Origin: Staphylococcus delphini
GTDB lineage: Bacteria > Bacillota > Bacilli > Staphylococcales > Staphylococcaceae
Length of the DNA stretch: 64,000 nucleotides
NCBI RefSeq assembly: GCF_900636325.1
Contig: NZ_LR134263.1
Coordinates: 1,922,001-1,986,000 of the forward strand
Reading direction: 5' to 3'
The notes beneath the pieces are model-generated. The model was not told the origin of the DNA. It was given only the letters and a program-made list of their open reading frames with translations, and searched no databases. The position numbers and the translations under genes are program-made. Of this stretch, positions 17,853 to 27,181 are shown piece by piece (the first letter of the stretch is position 1; every line of letters starts with the position of its first letter).

Positions 17853-18119
17853 TTAGTGTCCTCTATGTTTTAAACGTTGAATTTCTTCTCGTAGCAGTGC
17901 ATTTTCTTCTTCTAATAATACGAGTTCATGCATCACATTGACCGCAGTTAGTACAGCTTTGCGCACAGAATCCAGTCCTGCGTTTCTACGTCCCAACTCT
18001 CGAATTTTACCATCTACTAAGTCAGCGACATAACGAATGCGTTCAGGATCGTCTTCCCCTAAAATCGTATAGTTTTGATCATTAATCGTTACATTGATTC
18101 GGTTTTTAAACTCACCCAT
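17853..18119 (-). CDS. zapA: Cell division protein ZapA
   Basis: 88 residues from the ATG at 18119 (AGGTGA six bases ahead); the GTG at 18125 is less likely. The N-terminal strand-rich part (FKNRINVTINDQNYTI), the helix beginning DPERIRYVADLVDGKI and the C-terminal coiled coil (LVLLEEENALLREEIQRL) are the ZapA pattern. It bundles FtsZ protofilaments at the Z-ring. Divergent from rnhC. Confidence 0.92.
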   Translation of the reverse strand: MGEFKNRINVTINDQNYTILGEDDPERIRYVADLVDGKIRELGRRNAGLDSVRKAVLTAVNVMHELVLLEEENALLREEIQRLKHRGH

Positions 18120-18262
18120 CTTCACTCACCTAGCCTTATTATCTTTTTGATTGATCATGGTACATTATACACGAGTTAGGCTTATTTGTGTATCATTCAT
18201 TGTTCCCGTCTTATTGAATATATGTTACGATTCTAAAGTAAAAAAAGAATTGGAGTGATCAA

Positions 18263-19201
18263 ATGTCCCATATTGTTAAAAAGCTCGATTCGAATGAAAT
18301 TGAGCAACTCATACAACGACTTCAAGTTGACACACAAAACCTTCCGACTGGCATGCGTGCACGGGCGAAATATGAAGGGGTCACGATCAGTATTTACAAT
18401 TCACAAAAAGTCATGTTTCAAGGTAAAAATGCAGAAACGCTCTGGCACAAATTGATTGGCCACTCTGAAAGCAAGTCCCTTGTGAAATCGATATCGAAAA
18501 AGAAGCAAGCAACGTCGACACATCGAATTCGTTACAATGCACATAGTTGTATCGGCAGTGATGAAGCAGGTAGCGGTGATTATTTCGGACCATTAACTGT
18601 ATGTGCGTGTTACGTTTCTGCACAGCATGTTCCTATATTGAAAGAATTAGGTGTAGATGATTCCAAACGTTTAACTGATAAAAAAATTGTTGCCTTGGCT
18701 GAGCAACTCGTTACATTTTTACCTCATTCTTTGCTCGTATTGGATAACCCGAAATATAATGAGCGCAAACAATTAGGCTGGTCACAAGTTAAAATGAAGG
18801 CTGTTTTACATAATGAATGTATTAAAAATGTGTTAAAAAAAGTGGATGCAACTGAAGTAGATTATATTGTCATTGACCAGTTTGCGAAACAAGAGATTTA
18901 TGAACATTATGCGTTAGGTGCGATTCCGGAACGTCAGAAAACGCAATTTGAGACGAAGGGTGAGTCAAAATCTTTGGCAATTGCGGCGGCGAGTATCATT
19001 TCACGGTATGCATTTGTGAAACATATGGATCAGTTGTCGAAGTGTTATCGTATAGAGATTTTAAAAGGGGCAAGTCATAAGGTGGATGTGACTGCGGCAA
19101 AGGTGATTGAGAAGTATGGGCTTGAGGTGCTTGATGGGATGAGTAAAAGCCATTTTAGTAATCGAAATAAAGCGTTGGCACTGGTGAATTCAAAGCGTTG
19201 A
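18263..19201 (+). CDS. rnhC: Ribonuclease HIII
   Basis: 312 residues from the ATG at 18263 after TTGGAGTGATC. An N-terminal TBP-like substrate-binding domain (about 1-85) precedes the RNase HII-type catalytic core starting [13 protein letters not shown], with further acidic residues in [13 protein letters not shown] and VIDQF. It removes RNA from RNA:DNA hybrids. Alone on the plus strand, opposite zapA. Confidence 0.96.
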   Translation: MSHIVKKLDSNEIEQLIQRLQVDTQNLPTGMRARAKYEGVTISIYNSQKVMFQGKNAETLWHKLIGHSESKSLVKSISKKKQATSTHRIRYNAHSCIGSDEAGSGDYFGPLTVCACYVSAQHVPILKELGVDDSKRLTDKKIVALAEQLVTFLPHSLLVLDNPKYNERKQLGWSQVKMKAVLHNECIKNVLKKVDATEVDYIVIDQFAKQEIYEHYALGAIPERQKTQFETKGESKSLAIAAASIISRYAFVKHMDQLSKCYRIEILKGASHKVDVTAAKVIEKYGLEVLDGMSKSHFSNRNKALALVNSKR

Positions 19202-19241
19202 CTGGTTTTTGTTTTAGTAACATTTCAAGTAACAATGACGA

Positions 19242-19537
19242 GCAATCCTTTGGCTGCAGAACTGTGCGGCGCTTTCCTAGGGCTGATCCTTCAACTCAAT
19301 TCGGCTTGATTGAAATAGGCATTTGTTTGAAGCCGAATTGGATTTTGGGAGCGGTACAGAAATCTCATGTGTAACAAAGATTTCGTCGTACTGCCCCCGC
19401 AAGGCTGACTAAACTTCTCAAAAGCGAGCGCATTGAGAAGTCAGACAGCTACTGCGATAAACAGGAACTACTATTAAAGAGTAGAAATCATATTTAGATA
19501 TTTATTTTATCCCTCAGGAGTCTTGCACTGTTCTTGC
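19242..19537. repeat. Large hairpin repeat, copy 1 (downstream of rnhC)
   Basis: The outer arms GCAGAACTGTGC...CCTAGGG (19256-19282) and CCCTCAGGAGTCTTGCACTG (from 19511) are complementary with bulges. Inside are three hairpins: CAATTCGGCTT/AAGCCGAATTG (19297-19340), GGGAGCGGTAC/GTACTGCCCCC (19347-19398) and ACTTCTCAA/TTGAGAAGT (19413-19441). The second and third recur at 25615-25709 with compensating changes. Function unknown; placed at the 3' end of rnhC. Confidence 0.75.
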
Positions 19538-19930
19538 AACTTTCGGAGTTTTTCTGTTTGATCGACATGTGGTGGACTTCAAGCTTTTTCACTTTGATTC
19601 ACTGTGTATTTGCTTTTTTCGGTGACTACTTTCTCGAACAACGCCTTTTGTCATTGAATCCCAACTTCTTAATATTGATGATTCATGTGTTTTTTCTGTT
19701 TTTTCAACATGTTGATGACTTTAAGACTTACCTCTTTCATTCACTGTGCATCTGGTTTGCTTTCGAATACTATGGTCATTCATTCACTCTTACGTTTTGA
19801 TAGACGATTTTTCAATGTTATTCATTTCTGCTTTTGCGTATCAACATTTATACTTTCTTTGCTCGTTTGGACGTTTACATTTTACTTCAAAGTGTCTTTC
19901 CATGTATAATAAATCGAAATAATTACGATT
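19538..19930. other. T-rich stretch before the MerB-like gene
   Basis: An 88-codon frame from a TTG at 19534 is strongly hydrophobic and Phe-rich but begins inside the repeat arm, has no ribosome site, and looks like a by-product of T-richness. GATTCACTGTG/CATTCACTGTG occurs twice (19596 and 19739). I see no gene that I can defend; the MerB-like gene's promoter should lie at the right end. Confidence 0.4.
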
Positions 19931-19942
19931 TGAGGGATTAAA

Positions 19943-20539
19943 TTGAATTTTACACATGGTTTAACTGAAGCAGAGAATGACTTAAGACTTGAGATGATTC
20001 ACTATATTTGCGACAACCCAGAAACACCTCTTAAAGTAAAGCCTGAATATCAAACACTCATCGACAAAAATGTTGTGGTTGCTGAAAATGGTGAATTGAT
20101 TTCTATTTATCCGATTTCACTTAAAACAACGAATAAAAAAGTATACACAAATCAAAATACGTCGCCAGTATTTGCAATGTGTGCGATTGATGCGATAGGT
20201 GTGCATTATACGATTCATTCGAATATCACGATTGAGAGTGAAGACGAGTTGATGCACACACCCATCCACCTTGAAATGAAAGACGGACATATCATCAATC
20301 GAAATGAACACGACATTTTTGTTTTATACAAAGATGTGCTAAAAAAAGAAAACTGCAATGTTGACTGTTGTCCTTATATTCACTTTTTTACAAGCGAGCA
20401 AAATGCCCTAGAATATCTTAAACAAGTTCAATATAAGGGACCTTATCAAATATTAAATTTAGATGAAGCGAATGAAACAGCAAAGGCATTATTTCGATAT
20501 CAGCCAGTGGAATGTGGCCCCTGTTGTCAATCAACCTAA
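19943..20539 (+). CDS. MerB-like protein (alkylmercury lyase family)
   Basis: 198 residues from a TTG at 19943 with TGAGGG about seven bases ahead. A winged-helix-like N-terminus leads to a MerB core. MCAIDAIG places C80 and D83, and NVDCCPYIHFFTSEQNALEY places C143; the spacing 80-83-143 equals that of the catalytic C96, D99 and C159 of classical MerB. The protein ends in a second Cys cluster (CGPCC, 191-195). MerB splits carbon-mercury bonds by protonolysis. There is no merA, merR or transporter nearby, so a mercury role is uncertain; related proteins may have other substrates. S. aureus, as I recall it, has no gene here between rnhC and pheT. Confidence 0.75.
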   Translation: MNFTHGLTEAENDLRLEMIHYICDNPETPLKVKPEYQTLIDKNVVVAENGELISIYPISLKTTNKKVYTNQNTSPVFAMCAIDAIGVHYTIHSNITIESEDELMHTPIHLEMKDGHIINRNEHDIFVLYKDVLKKENCNVDCCPYIHFFTSEQNALEYLKQVQYKGPYQILNLDEANETAKALFRYQPVECGPCCQST

Positions 20540-20580
20540 AATAATGCTGTCCATATTTCTTCCAAAACACAACAACTCAA

Positions 20581-20615
20581 AAAACACCAAGCAACTTCAC
20601 TCGTTACTTGGTGTT
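20581..20615 (-). terminator. Bidirectional terminator between the MerB-like gene and pheT
   Basis: AACACCAAGCAAC and GTTACTTGGTGTT arms; the reverse strand continues TTTTTTGAG, so it best serves pheT, and it also ends the convergent MerB-like gene. Confidence 0.8.
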
Positions 20616-20629
20616 CCTATTCACATTAT

Positions 20630-23035
20630 TTATCCACGTAATGTTGCGCCTTGTGCTTCTAACGCTGCAAGAATCGCTTCATGAACTTTTGTCACTTGTT
20701 CTTCTGTTAATGTATTATTTTCATCTAAGTAAGCTAAACGGATGGCTACTGATTTTTTGCCTGCTTCCATATGCTCACCTTCATAAACATCAAAGACATG
20801 GGCATCTTTTAATATTGCACCACCATTTTGATGAATTGTTTGAATAAGGCTTGCGGCACGGACTTCTGACGCTACAACAAGTGCAATGTCACGTGTCACG
20901 CCTGGGAATTTCGGAATCGGTTGATAGTTAATATAACCGACTGATTGTTGCATGATTTTTTCGTAATTGAGTTCAAAAACGTACGTACGACCTAAATCAT
21001 ATGTTTTCGCCACAGTTGGATGTAATTCACCTATAAAACCAATTGCTTCACCATTTAATGTCACTGCTGCAGTACGACCTGGGTGAAGACCATCGATTTG
21101 CGCTGTTTCATATTCAAAACGTAATGCGAGTTGGTCAGCAATACGTTCAACAATGCCTTTCACAAGATAAAAATCAACCACTTCTTTTTTACCTTGCCAT
21201 GGATTAGATACATATTCTCCTGTCATGATCCCACTTAAATATTCCACTTGTTCAGGTAACGCTTCACCTTCTTGACCGAAAAAGACATTCCCTAACTCAT
21301 ACAGTGCAATATCTTGATTTTTACGCGCAACGTTATATTGTGTTGCGTCAATCAAATGTGGAATTAAACTTTGACGTAACGTTGAATGGGCCTCACTCAT
21401 CGGCATTAACAGTTCCACAGTATCGTGCTTGGCAGTAGTAAATGCCGTTGCACGTTCACGATCCACTAATGAATACGTAATTGCTTGTGATAAACCCGCA
21501 CCTTCTAACGTACGTTTCACGACACGTGTTTTACGTTGACGGTCAGTCAGTGCACCACTTGTTACATCTTCAAATACTGGTAACGTCGATGGAATGTTAT
21601 CATAACCGTAAATACGGGCAATTTCTTCAATTAAATCCGCTTCAATTGTAATATCGCGACGACGTGATGGGACTTTTACATGAATGTCGTTATTCGTAAT
21701 TTCTGTGTTAAAGCCGAGTTGTTCAAATACACGTACGATATCTGCTTCCGTCAAATCGAAACCGACTGTACGATTCACTTTATCCGCTGTAATTGTAATA
21801 TCTGTCACTAATGCACCTAAATCACCATCTGTCACACGTCCGTCTAACACTCGACCTTGAGCCAATGTTTCAAGTAAGTAACATGCGCGGTCCACAGCTT
21901 CATTTAAAAATTCTGTCGCAATGCCTTTTTCGAAACGGCTTGATGATTCGCTACGCAAGTTTAAACGACGTGATGTATGACGAATCGCAACTGGGTTGAA
22001 AATCGCGCCTTCAACAACAACATTTTTAGTTTCTGGTGTAACTTCAGAGAAATCGCCACCCATCACACCACCAAGTGCAATCGGTTGTTGACCATTGGTA
22101 ATGACGATATCGCTTGATAATAATTCGCGTTCCTGATCATCTAACGTAGTCATTTTTTCATTTTCATGAGCGAGTCGAACGACAATATCGTTTGAACCGA
22201 TGTGATCTTTATCAAACATGTGCAACGGTTGACCGTATTCTAACATGACATAGTTTGAAATATCGACGACGTTATTAATTGGACGAATACCCGCTTTCAT
22301 TAGACGTGCTTGCATCCATTCAGGTGACGGTGCGATTTGGACATCTTCAACGACGCGTGCACTGTAGTAAGGGACTTGTGTCGTATCTTCAACTTTGACC
22401 GTCAATGTTTCATGCGCTGCTTTCGCCTGTGCTGTCACTGTTGATTCTGGTTTACGAACTTGTTTATCGTACAATGCGGCTGCTTCGTACGCTGTGCCGA
22501 TCATACTTAATGCATCAGCACGGTTCGGTGTTAAATCAAATTCCATCATTTGATCATCTAAATATAGCGCTTTTAATGCATCTGTACCTGGTTCAATGGC
22601 AGTCGCAAATTGATAAATGCCATCTTCAAACTTTTTCGGTACAACATTGCTTGGCAGACCGATTTCTTGAAGTGAACAAATCATCCCTTCAGACACTTGA
22701 CCACGTAATTTGGCACGTTTAATTTTAATACCGCCTGGTAAACGACCGCCTACTTTTGCGACGATGACTGTTTGACCTGCACCTACATTCGGCGCACCAC
22801 AAACAATTTGTACAGGTGCCGCTTCACCGATATTCACTTGGCAAATGTTAAGTTTATCTGCATCTGGATGTGGTGCAATTTCTTCAACATAACCGACCAC
22901 TAAATTTTTAATCTCTTTTGTAAAGTCTTGAATATCATCAACTTCAATTCCTGTACGCGTAATACGTTCCGCCAACGCCTCGATTGAAACATCTAATTCA
23001 ACATATGTTTCTAACCATTCTTTAGATATTAACAT
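20630..23035 (-). CDS. pheT: Phenylalanine-tRNA ligase beta subunit
   Basis: 801 residues from the ATG at 23035 ([14 protein letters not shown]), with GAGGTGA five bases ahead; a GTG three codons earlier overlaps that site. Domains in order: tRNA-binding OB fold (about 40-150, with [11 protein letters not shown]), the B3/B4 editing domain, B5, the catalytic-core-like region and the FDX-ACB anticodon-binding domain at the end ([17 protein letters not shown]). It forms an alpha2-beta2 enzyme with PheS. The start overlaps pheS by 14 bases. Confidence 0.96.
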   Translation of the reverse strand: MLISKEWLETYVELDVSIEALAERITRTGIEVDDIQDFTKEIKNLVVGYVEEIAPHPDADKLNICQVNIGEAAPVQIVCGAPNVGAGQTVIVAKVGGRLPGGIKIKRAKLRGQVSEGMICSLQEIGLPSNVVPKKFEDGIYQFATAIEPGTDALKALYLDDQMMEFDLTPNRADALSMIGTAYEAAALYDKQVRKPESTVTAQAKAAHETLTVKVEDTTQVPYYSARVVEDVQIAPSPEWMQARLMKAGIRPINNVVDISNYVMLEYGQPLHMFDKDHIGSNDIVVRLAHENEKMTTLDDQERELLSSDIVITNGQQPIALGGVMGGDFSEVTPETKNVVVEGAIFNPVAIRHTSRRLNLRSESSSRFEKGIATEFLNEAVDRACYLLETLAQGRVLDGRVTDGDLGALVTDITITADKVNRTVGFDLTEADIVRVFEQLGFNTEITNNDIHVKVPSRRRDITIEADLIEEIARIYGYDNIPSTLPVFEDVTSGALTDRQRKTRVVKRTLEGAGLSQAITYSLVDRERATAFTTAKHDTVELLMPMSEAHSTLRQSLIPHLIDATQYNVARKNQDIALYELGNVFFGQEGEALPEQVEYLSGIMTGEYVSNPWQGKKEVVDFYLVKGIVERIADQLALRFEYETAQIDGLHPGRTAAVTLNGEAIGFIGELHPTVAKTYDLGRTYVFELNYEKIMQQSVGYINYQPIPKFPGVTRDIALVVASEVRAASLIQTIHQNGGAILKDAHVFDVYEGEHMEAGKKSVAIRLAYLDENNTLTEEQVTKVHEAILAALEAQGATLRG

Positions 23036-24092
23036 GTTGTTCACCTCTATCTTCTACTGCTTTAAATTGATTTAAGAAACGGATATCGTTCGTGTAGAAA
23101 TGACGGATATCTTCAATACCATATTTCAACATCGCGATACGGTCAGGTCCCATTCCAAACGCAAAACCTGAATATTTTTTCGAATCAAAGCCAGCCATTT
23201 CAAGTACGTTCGGATGCACCATACCTGCGCCTAAAATTTCGATCCATCCTGTATGTTTACACACGTTACAGCCTTTCCCTTTACATTTAAAACATGACAC
23301 GTCAACTTCCACAGACGGCTCAGTAAATGGGAAATAACTTGGACGTAAACGAATTTCACGATCTGCACCAAACAATGATTTCGCTAATAATTCAAGCGTT
23401 CCTTTTAAATCACTCATTTTAATATTTTCGTCGACCACGAGTCCTTCGATTTGTGTAAATTGATGGCTATGTGTCGCGTCGTCAGAGTCACGGCGATAGA
23501 CTTTACCCGGACAAATGATTTTCACTGGCCCTTGACCGTTACGTTGCTCCATCGTACGCGCTTGTACTGGTGACGTATGCGTACGTAACAATACTTCTTC
23601 AGTAATGTAAAAGCTGTCCTGCATATCACGCGCTGGATGTGATTTCGGTAAGTTGAGTGCTTCGAAGTTGTAGTAATCTTGTTCGACTTCAAATCCTGTC
23701 ACAATTTCATAACCTAAACCTAAAAATAAGTCTTCAATTTCTTCAACTGTACGTGTTAATGGATGTTGTGCCCCTGTAGCGACTGTACGCCCTGGTAATG
23801 TCACATCGATCGACTCTTCTGCCAATTGTTGATTTAATTGTGCTTCAGCAAGTAGCGTTTGACGTTCAGCAATCGCCCCTTCAATTGCTTGACGCACTTC
23901 ATTGACACTTTGACCATATGCAGGTCTATCTTCTTTCGGCAAGTCTTTCATTTGTTTCATGAGACCTGTCACTTGACCTTTTTTACCTAAGTATTTGACC
24001 TTTACATCTTGTAACGCTTTTTCATCTTGTGCTTGTTCAATATCAGTCATTGCTTCATTTTTAATTTGAATCATTGCTTCATTTTGCACCAT
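23022..24092 (-). CDS. pheS: Phenylalanine-tRNA ligase alpha subunit
   Basis: 356 residues. Two ATGs lie close together; AAAGGAGGA almost touches the first (24098) but stands seven bases before the second (24092), so I take the second. An N-terminal coiled coil (about 1-90) is followed by the class II catalytic core with [39 protein letters not shown] and [32 protein letters not shown] insert is normal in Gram-positive PheS. It charges tRNA-Phe; expression is controlled by the T-box leader. Confidence 0.96.
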   Translation of the reverse strand: MVQNEAMIQIKNEAMTDIEQAQDEKALQDVKVKYLGKKGQVTGLMKQMKDLPKEDRPAYGQSVNEVRQAIEGAIAERQTLLAEAQLNQQLAEESIDVTLPGRTVATGAQHPLTRTVEEIEDLFLGLGYEIVTGFEVEQDYYNFEALNLPKSHPARDMQDSFYITEEVLLRTHTSPVQARTMEQRNGQGPVKIICPGKVYRRDSDDATHSHQFTQIEGLVVDENIKMSDLKGTLELLAKSLFGADREIRLRPSYFPFTEPSVEVDVSCFKCKGKGCNVCKHTGWIEILGAGMVHPNVLEMAGFDSKKYSGFAFGMGPDRIAMLKYGIEDIRHFYTNDIRFLNQFKAVEDRGEQHVNI

Positions 24093-24203
24093 TGTCATTC
24101 CTCCTTTAATTCTTTAACGCCATTCATACTGAAACCTCTTTATCGCACTTCATCGTGTCAACTGTCGGATGTGTCTTTTGTCCTCAATCACAGCGCACAC
24201 AAA

Positions 24204-24456
24204 TAAAAAAGACTCCGCCCGCACAATTGGGACGAAATCTCTTCCGTGGTACCACCCAGTTTTATGTATCCAAGACACATACACTCTGAATTCATATTGA
24301 TAACGGATTTTACTTCCGACTTAAATCTCTTTAAGTAGCTAAAAAGGTGAAAAAAACTATGTAGATTGAGTCCAACTCACAGTTCATGTCAGACTTCCCT
24401 GAGCAACCTCGATAATAGTTTACGTCTTTTTATCAGCAGTTTGTTGAATTGTTAAT
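24204..24456 (-). promoter_or_regulatory. T-box leader of pheST
   Basis: On the reverse strand GGGTGGTACCACGGA (24243-24257) is the T-box sequence that pairs with the acceptor end of uncharged tRNA. It is followed by an intrinsic terminator (GATTTC..CCC with GGG.GGAGTC, then TTTTTT at 24205-24210), and preceded by a long stem I region with GCTCAGGGAAGTCTGACATGAAC. A UUC triplet within TTTTTTTCACC is a plausible specifier for phenylalanine, but I did not fold it. Uncharged tRNA-Phe should favour the antiterminator and raise pheST expression. Confidence 0.92.
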
Positions 24457-24462
24457 ACGTCT

Positions 24463-24491
24463 ATTATATACATGCGTTCATCAAGGGTCAA
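24463..24491 (-). promoter_or_regulatory. SigA promoter of the pheST T-box operon
   Basis: Reverse strand TTGACC (24486-24491), 17 bases, TATAAT (24463-24468): nearly consensus. It lies within ten bases of the stop codon of the upstream methyltransferase gene. Confidence 0.85.
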
Positions 24492-24499
24492 CCCAAAGT

Positions 24500-25246
24500 C
24501 TAACCCTTTAAATAAAACATTAAAATCCCTGCAGCGACGGCAACATTTAAACTTTCGGCTTGTCCATAAATAGGAATGATCAAGTTTTGAGTCGTATGGG
24601 CTAATAAATCTGTCGCGACACCTTCCCCTTCATTGCCGAGGATGAGCGCAAATGTATCCTGTTGACTAGCGACTTGATGATACGTCGTCGCATCTTGTAA
24701 TGCTGTCCCATATATCGGTCCTTCAAATGACGACATCCAAGCAGACATGTCATCTACATATTGAATGGGAATGTGAAAGACACTACCTTGACTTGCACGC
24801 AATACTTTATCTTGGTAGACATCAGCAGTTCCTTTCGTCATCACTATTAAGTCTAACCCTGCTGCATCAGCCGTACGAATCATTGTCCCGAGATTGCCAG
24901 GATCTTGAATACGATCTAAAATTAACACTTGTTTTGCTGCAGTGCCATCCACTTGTGGCTTTTCAATGATTGCAAATATTCCTTGAGGTGTGACAGTTCC
25001 TGATAATGTTTCAGCGACTTTTTGCGTAATTTCGTACACTTCCTCCGCCGCTTCAATGAGTTCTGTCGGCACACGGCTCGGCTCAATCATAAACAGTTGC
25101 GTCACTTTAATTTGACTTTGGACCGCTTCTTCAATTAAATGAAACCCTTCTAGAATTGCAAGCCCTTGCTTATCGCGTTCTTTCTTCTTTTTTAATTTAT
25201 TGTAGTTTTTAATTTTCGGATTTTGTATCGATGTGATGGTTTCCAT
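24500..25246 (-). CDS. TrmH/SpoU-family RNA 2'-O-methyltransferase
   Basis: 248 residues. An N-terminal substrate-binding domain opens with the basic helix IQNPKIKNYNKLKKKKERD. The SPOUT knot domain has the three SpoU motifs: LDRIQDPGNLGTMIRTADAAG region, LILGNEGEGV and IPIYGQAESLNVAVAAGI, which bind S-adenosylmethionine. The target is probably a rRNA ribose but is not known; the Bacillus counterpart is YsgA. It lies just upstream of pheST, as in other staphylococci. Confidence 0.9.
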   Translation of the reverse strand: METITSIQNPKIKNYNKLKKKKERDKQGLAILEGFHLIEEAVQSQIKVTQLFMIEPSRVPTELIEAAEEVYEITQKVAETLSGTVTPQGIFAIIEKPQVDGTAAKQVLILDRIQDPGNLGTMIRTADAAGLDLIVMTKGTADVYQDKVLRASQGSVFHIPIQYVDDMSAWMSSFEGPIYGTALQDATTYHQVASQQDTFALILGNEGEGVATDLLAHTTQNLIIPIYGQAESLNVAVAAGILMFYLKG

Positions 25247-25360
25247 GTTTACTTCATCTCACTTTTTCTTATATCGTCAAATGCTGTTTTTTTGCGCTGA
25301 ACTCTCTTTTTCCTTTTTAAATATGCTGTTTTTCTTTCATGGCACGTCTTCTTTCGTTCT

Positions 25361-25432
25361 TGAACATGTTGCTTGCTTACGATTGCCGTCACTTTCTTTT
25401 TTTGAACATGTTGCTTGCTTACGATTGCCGTC
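25361..25432 (+). repeat. Tandem 30-bp duplication in the repeat region
   Basis: The 30-mer beginning TGAACATGTTGCTTGCTTAC lies at 25361-25390 and again at 25403-25432, a 42-base offset. It forms the outer left arm of large hairpin copy 2, so the arm has been doubled. Confidence 0.85.
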
Positions 25433-25813
25433 TTGGACTCGCGTTCCCAGGGGCTGAGGGGAGGTTGTGACAAAAGCGCTTAGGATTTGAGCAGAACCGA
25501 GCGATGAGCAAAATTGATTTCCAAATTTTGCCGAAATCGCGGGAGTTCTGTCGAAAATCCTGCTTTTGGAACACCGTTTATTGATTCCCAGCGCACCCAT
25601 TCATTGTGGATTTTGGGAGCAGTACAGAAATCTCATATGCAACAAAGATTTCGTCGTACTGCTCCCGCAAGGCTGACTAGACTTCTCAAAAGCGTATGCA
25701 TTGAGAAGTCAGACAGCTACTGCGATAAACAGTAACCACTATTAAAGTAAAGAAGTCAACGTCAGCAGTATGCACGCATTCCCTCGGGGGTCTCGTCTGT
25801 CCGGCAATCTTGC
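25421..25813. repeat. Large hairpin repeat, copy 2 (between rpmF and the TrmH-type gene)
   Basis: Left arm ACGATTGCCGTCTTGGACTC (25421 to about 25458) pairs imperfectly with the right arm CCCTCGGGGGTCTCGTCTGT...CAATCTTGC (25781-25813). Inside lie module B (25482-25561: AGGATTT/AAATCCT, GCAGAAC/GTTCTGT, CAAAATT/AATTTTG) and module A (GGGAGCAGTAC/GTACTGCTCCC at 25615-25666, a perfect 11-bp stem, and ACTTCTCAA/TTGAGAAGT at 25681-25709). Module B recurs at 49476-49555 nearly unchanged. Confidence 0.8.
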
Positions 25814-25941
25814 AAGAACAGAAGCAAGGAAAGAGAGCACTCCCGTTCAATCGACTCAGTTAACGTCATCTAAACAGCTACTGCGTCAAACACTGGACAG
25901 AATGAATTCAATAGCTTCTTGTTCGAATTTAAGTACATTTT

Positions 25942-26161
25942 TCTCGGGAGTCTCACCCATTTTGGCAAACTTGCATAAACAAAAGTAAGGAAAGAGAGCA
26001 CTCCCATCTAATCAACTCTGAAAAAGCCATCAAAAAGTTCACTCTCTTCAACTTATTTTTTTGATTGCGTTAGGATTTGAGCAGGACCGAGTGAAAAGCA
26101 AAATTGGGCACCAAATTTTGCCGAAATCGCGAGTGTTCTGTCGAGATTCCTGCTTTTGAGA
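25942..26161. repeat. Partial hairpin-repeat pieces (right arm plus a diverged module B)
   Basis: A lone right arm (TCTCGGGAGTCTCACCCATT, from 25942) is followed by its usual tail (GGAAAGAGAGCACTCCCATC) and, at 26072-26161, by a diverged module B in which the outer AGGATTT arm is only partly matched. It looks like decay or a partial insertion. Confidence 0.7.
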
Positions 26162-26223
26162 CATCGTTGATTGACAGATACTTCGCTAAATGATGTCCAA
26201 ACGCCATGCTTTATGATTAAGAA

Positions 26224-26260
26224 AGAGGCTAGGAAAAATTAATCTCCCAGCCTCTATTTT
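26224..26260 (-). terminator. Terminator of yceD-rpmF
   Basis: Reverse strand AGAGGCTGGGA, a short loop, TCCTAGCCTCT, then TTCTTAATC. It follows the rpmF stop by about 35 bases. Confidence 0.8.
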
Positions 26261-26291
26261 ACGCTCTTATCCAGTTACTGTAAAAAGTCTA

Positions 26292-26465
26292 TTATTTAGA
26301 AACGACTTCTTCACCTTTGTATGAACCACAGTTTGGACATACACGGTGAGATAATTTTAATTCACCACAGTTTGGGCATTCTTGCATACCTGGTACTGCT
26401 AATTTAAAATGTGTACGGCGTTTGTTTTTTCTTGTTTTAGAAGTTCTTCTTTTTGGTACTGCCAT
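26292..26465 (-). CDS. rpmF: 50S ribosomal protein L32
   Basis: 57 residues, [20 protein letters not shown] at the start and a zinc ribbon (CPNCGELK, then [10 protein letters not shown]). ATG at 26465 after an AGGGAGGATTAACTA site. A four-cysteine paralogue, so the zinc-binding form. It follows yceD by 56 bases, as in most Firmicutes. Confidence 0.97.
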   Translation of the reverse strand: MAVPKRRTSKTRKNKRRTHFKLAVPGMQECPNCGELKLSHRVCPNCGSYKGEEVVSK

Positions 26466-26521
26466 GGTTAGTTAATCCTCCCTTTTATTCGATTCATTTG
26501 ACGCATCGTAGTTCAAAAAAC

Positions 26522-27061
26522 TTAGCGTGCATGATTACTATCATCGTATAATTGTTGTAATTTCTGAAGCCTTGGATCGACATTCACATGTGATTCATCT
26601 TGAGATGGGTCGTTATCCAAATTATCTTCGTCAATAACTTCCCAACCTTGACCACCAGTAAGCATTTGATCGCTGTCATCCGCAACGACACGCATTGGTT
26701 TCTCAAGCATAACAATCTCTTCGGCAATTTCGCGAAGATCAATCATACCATTAGTGACAAGATGATAATGTTCATCGTCCTCATCCTCATACAAACCATC
26801 TAAATCAAATACTTCCGTTGTTGTTGCATCCAATGGCACATCTACAGGCACTAACGTACGCGCACACGCCATCGTATACTGCCCAGTTAAATGCATTGTC
26901 GCTACAACCTCATTCGATTTAACAATCAACTCACCCTCGATATCAATCGGTGACAAGTCTAATAGATCCAAGTTTTGAATCAGATGGTTAAACGTTACGG
27001 TCTGATTAAATTTAAAAGGTTGTCCTTGGTATTTTCTCAATTGTGTTATTGACCACTTCAT
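26522..27061 (-). CDS. YceD/DUF177 family protein (YlbN)
   Basis: 179 residues. The GQYTMACARTLVPVDVPL segment contains the conserved Cys-Ala-Arg signature, followed by the acidic DLDGLYEDEDDEHYH and the closing DPRLQKLQQL. The family is linked to 23S rRNA accumulation and is nearly always encoded just before rpmF, as here. It lacks one of the two cysteines of the classic CxRC/CxxC motif, which is common in Bacillales. Confidence 0.88.
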   Translation of the reverse strand: MKWSITQLRKYQGQPFKFNQTVTFNHLIQNLDLLDLSPIDIEGELIVKSNEVVATMHLTGQYTMACARTLVPVDVPLDATTTEVFDLDGLYEDEDDEHYHLVTNGMIDLREIAEEIVMLEKPMRVVADDSDQMLTGGQGWEVIDEDNLDNDPSQDESHVNVDPRLQKLQQLYDDSNHAR

Positions 27062-27181
27062 ATGGCTTCACCTCTAACAAGCACAAAATTTATTTTAACT
27101 ATTGATAGTTAAGTTGTCAAGATTTTTTCTTAACATCTTAAGTTCTGATACAATATTCATAATGAGACACGAAAGGACAGA

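Noticed and set aside
19534-19909. Overlapping hydrophobic frames of 88 and 74 codons
   Set aside because: They start inside or just after the repeat arm, lack ribosome sites and reflect T-rich DNA; the repeated Phe/His composition is not protein-like.
25233-25988. Several 70-90-codon frames on both strands, including one with a repeated HVACLRLPS
   Set aside because: The peptide repeat only mirrors the 30-bp DNA duplication; the frames cross the hairpin elements and have no ribosome sites.
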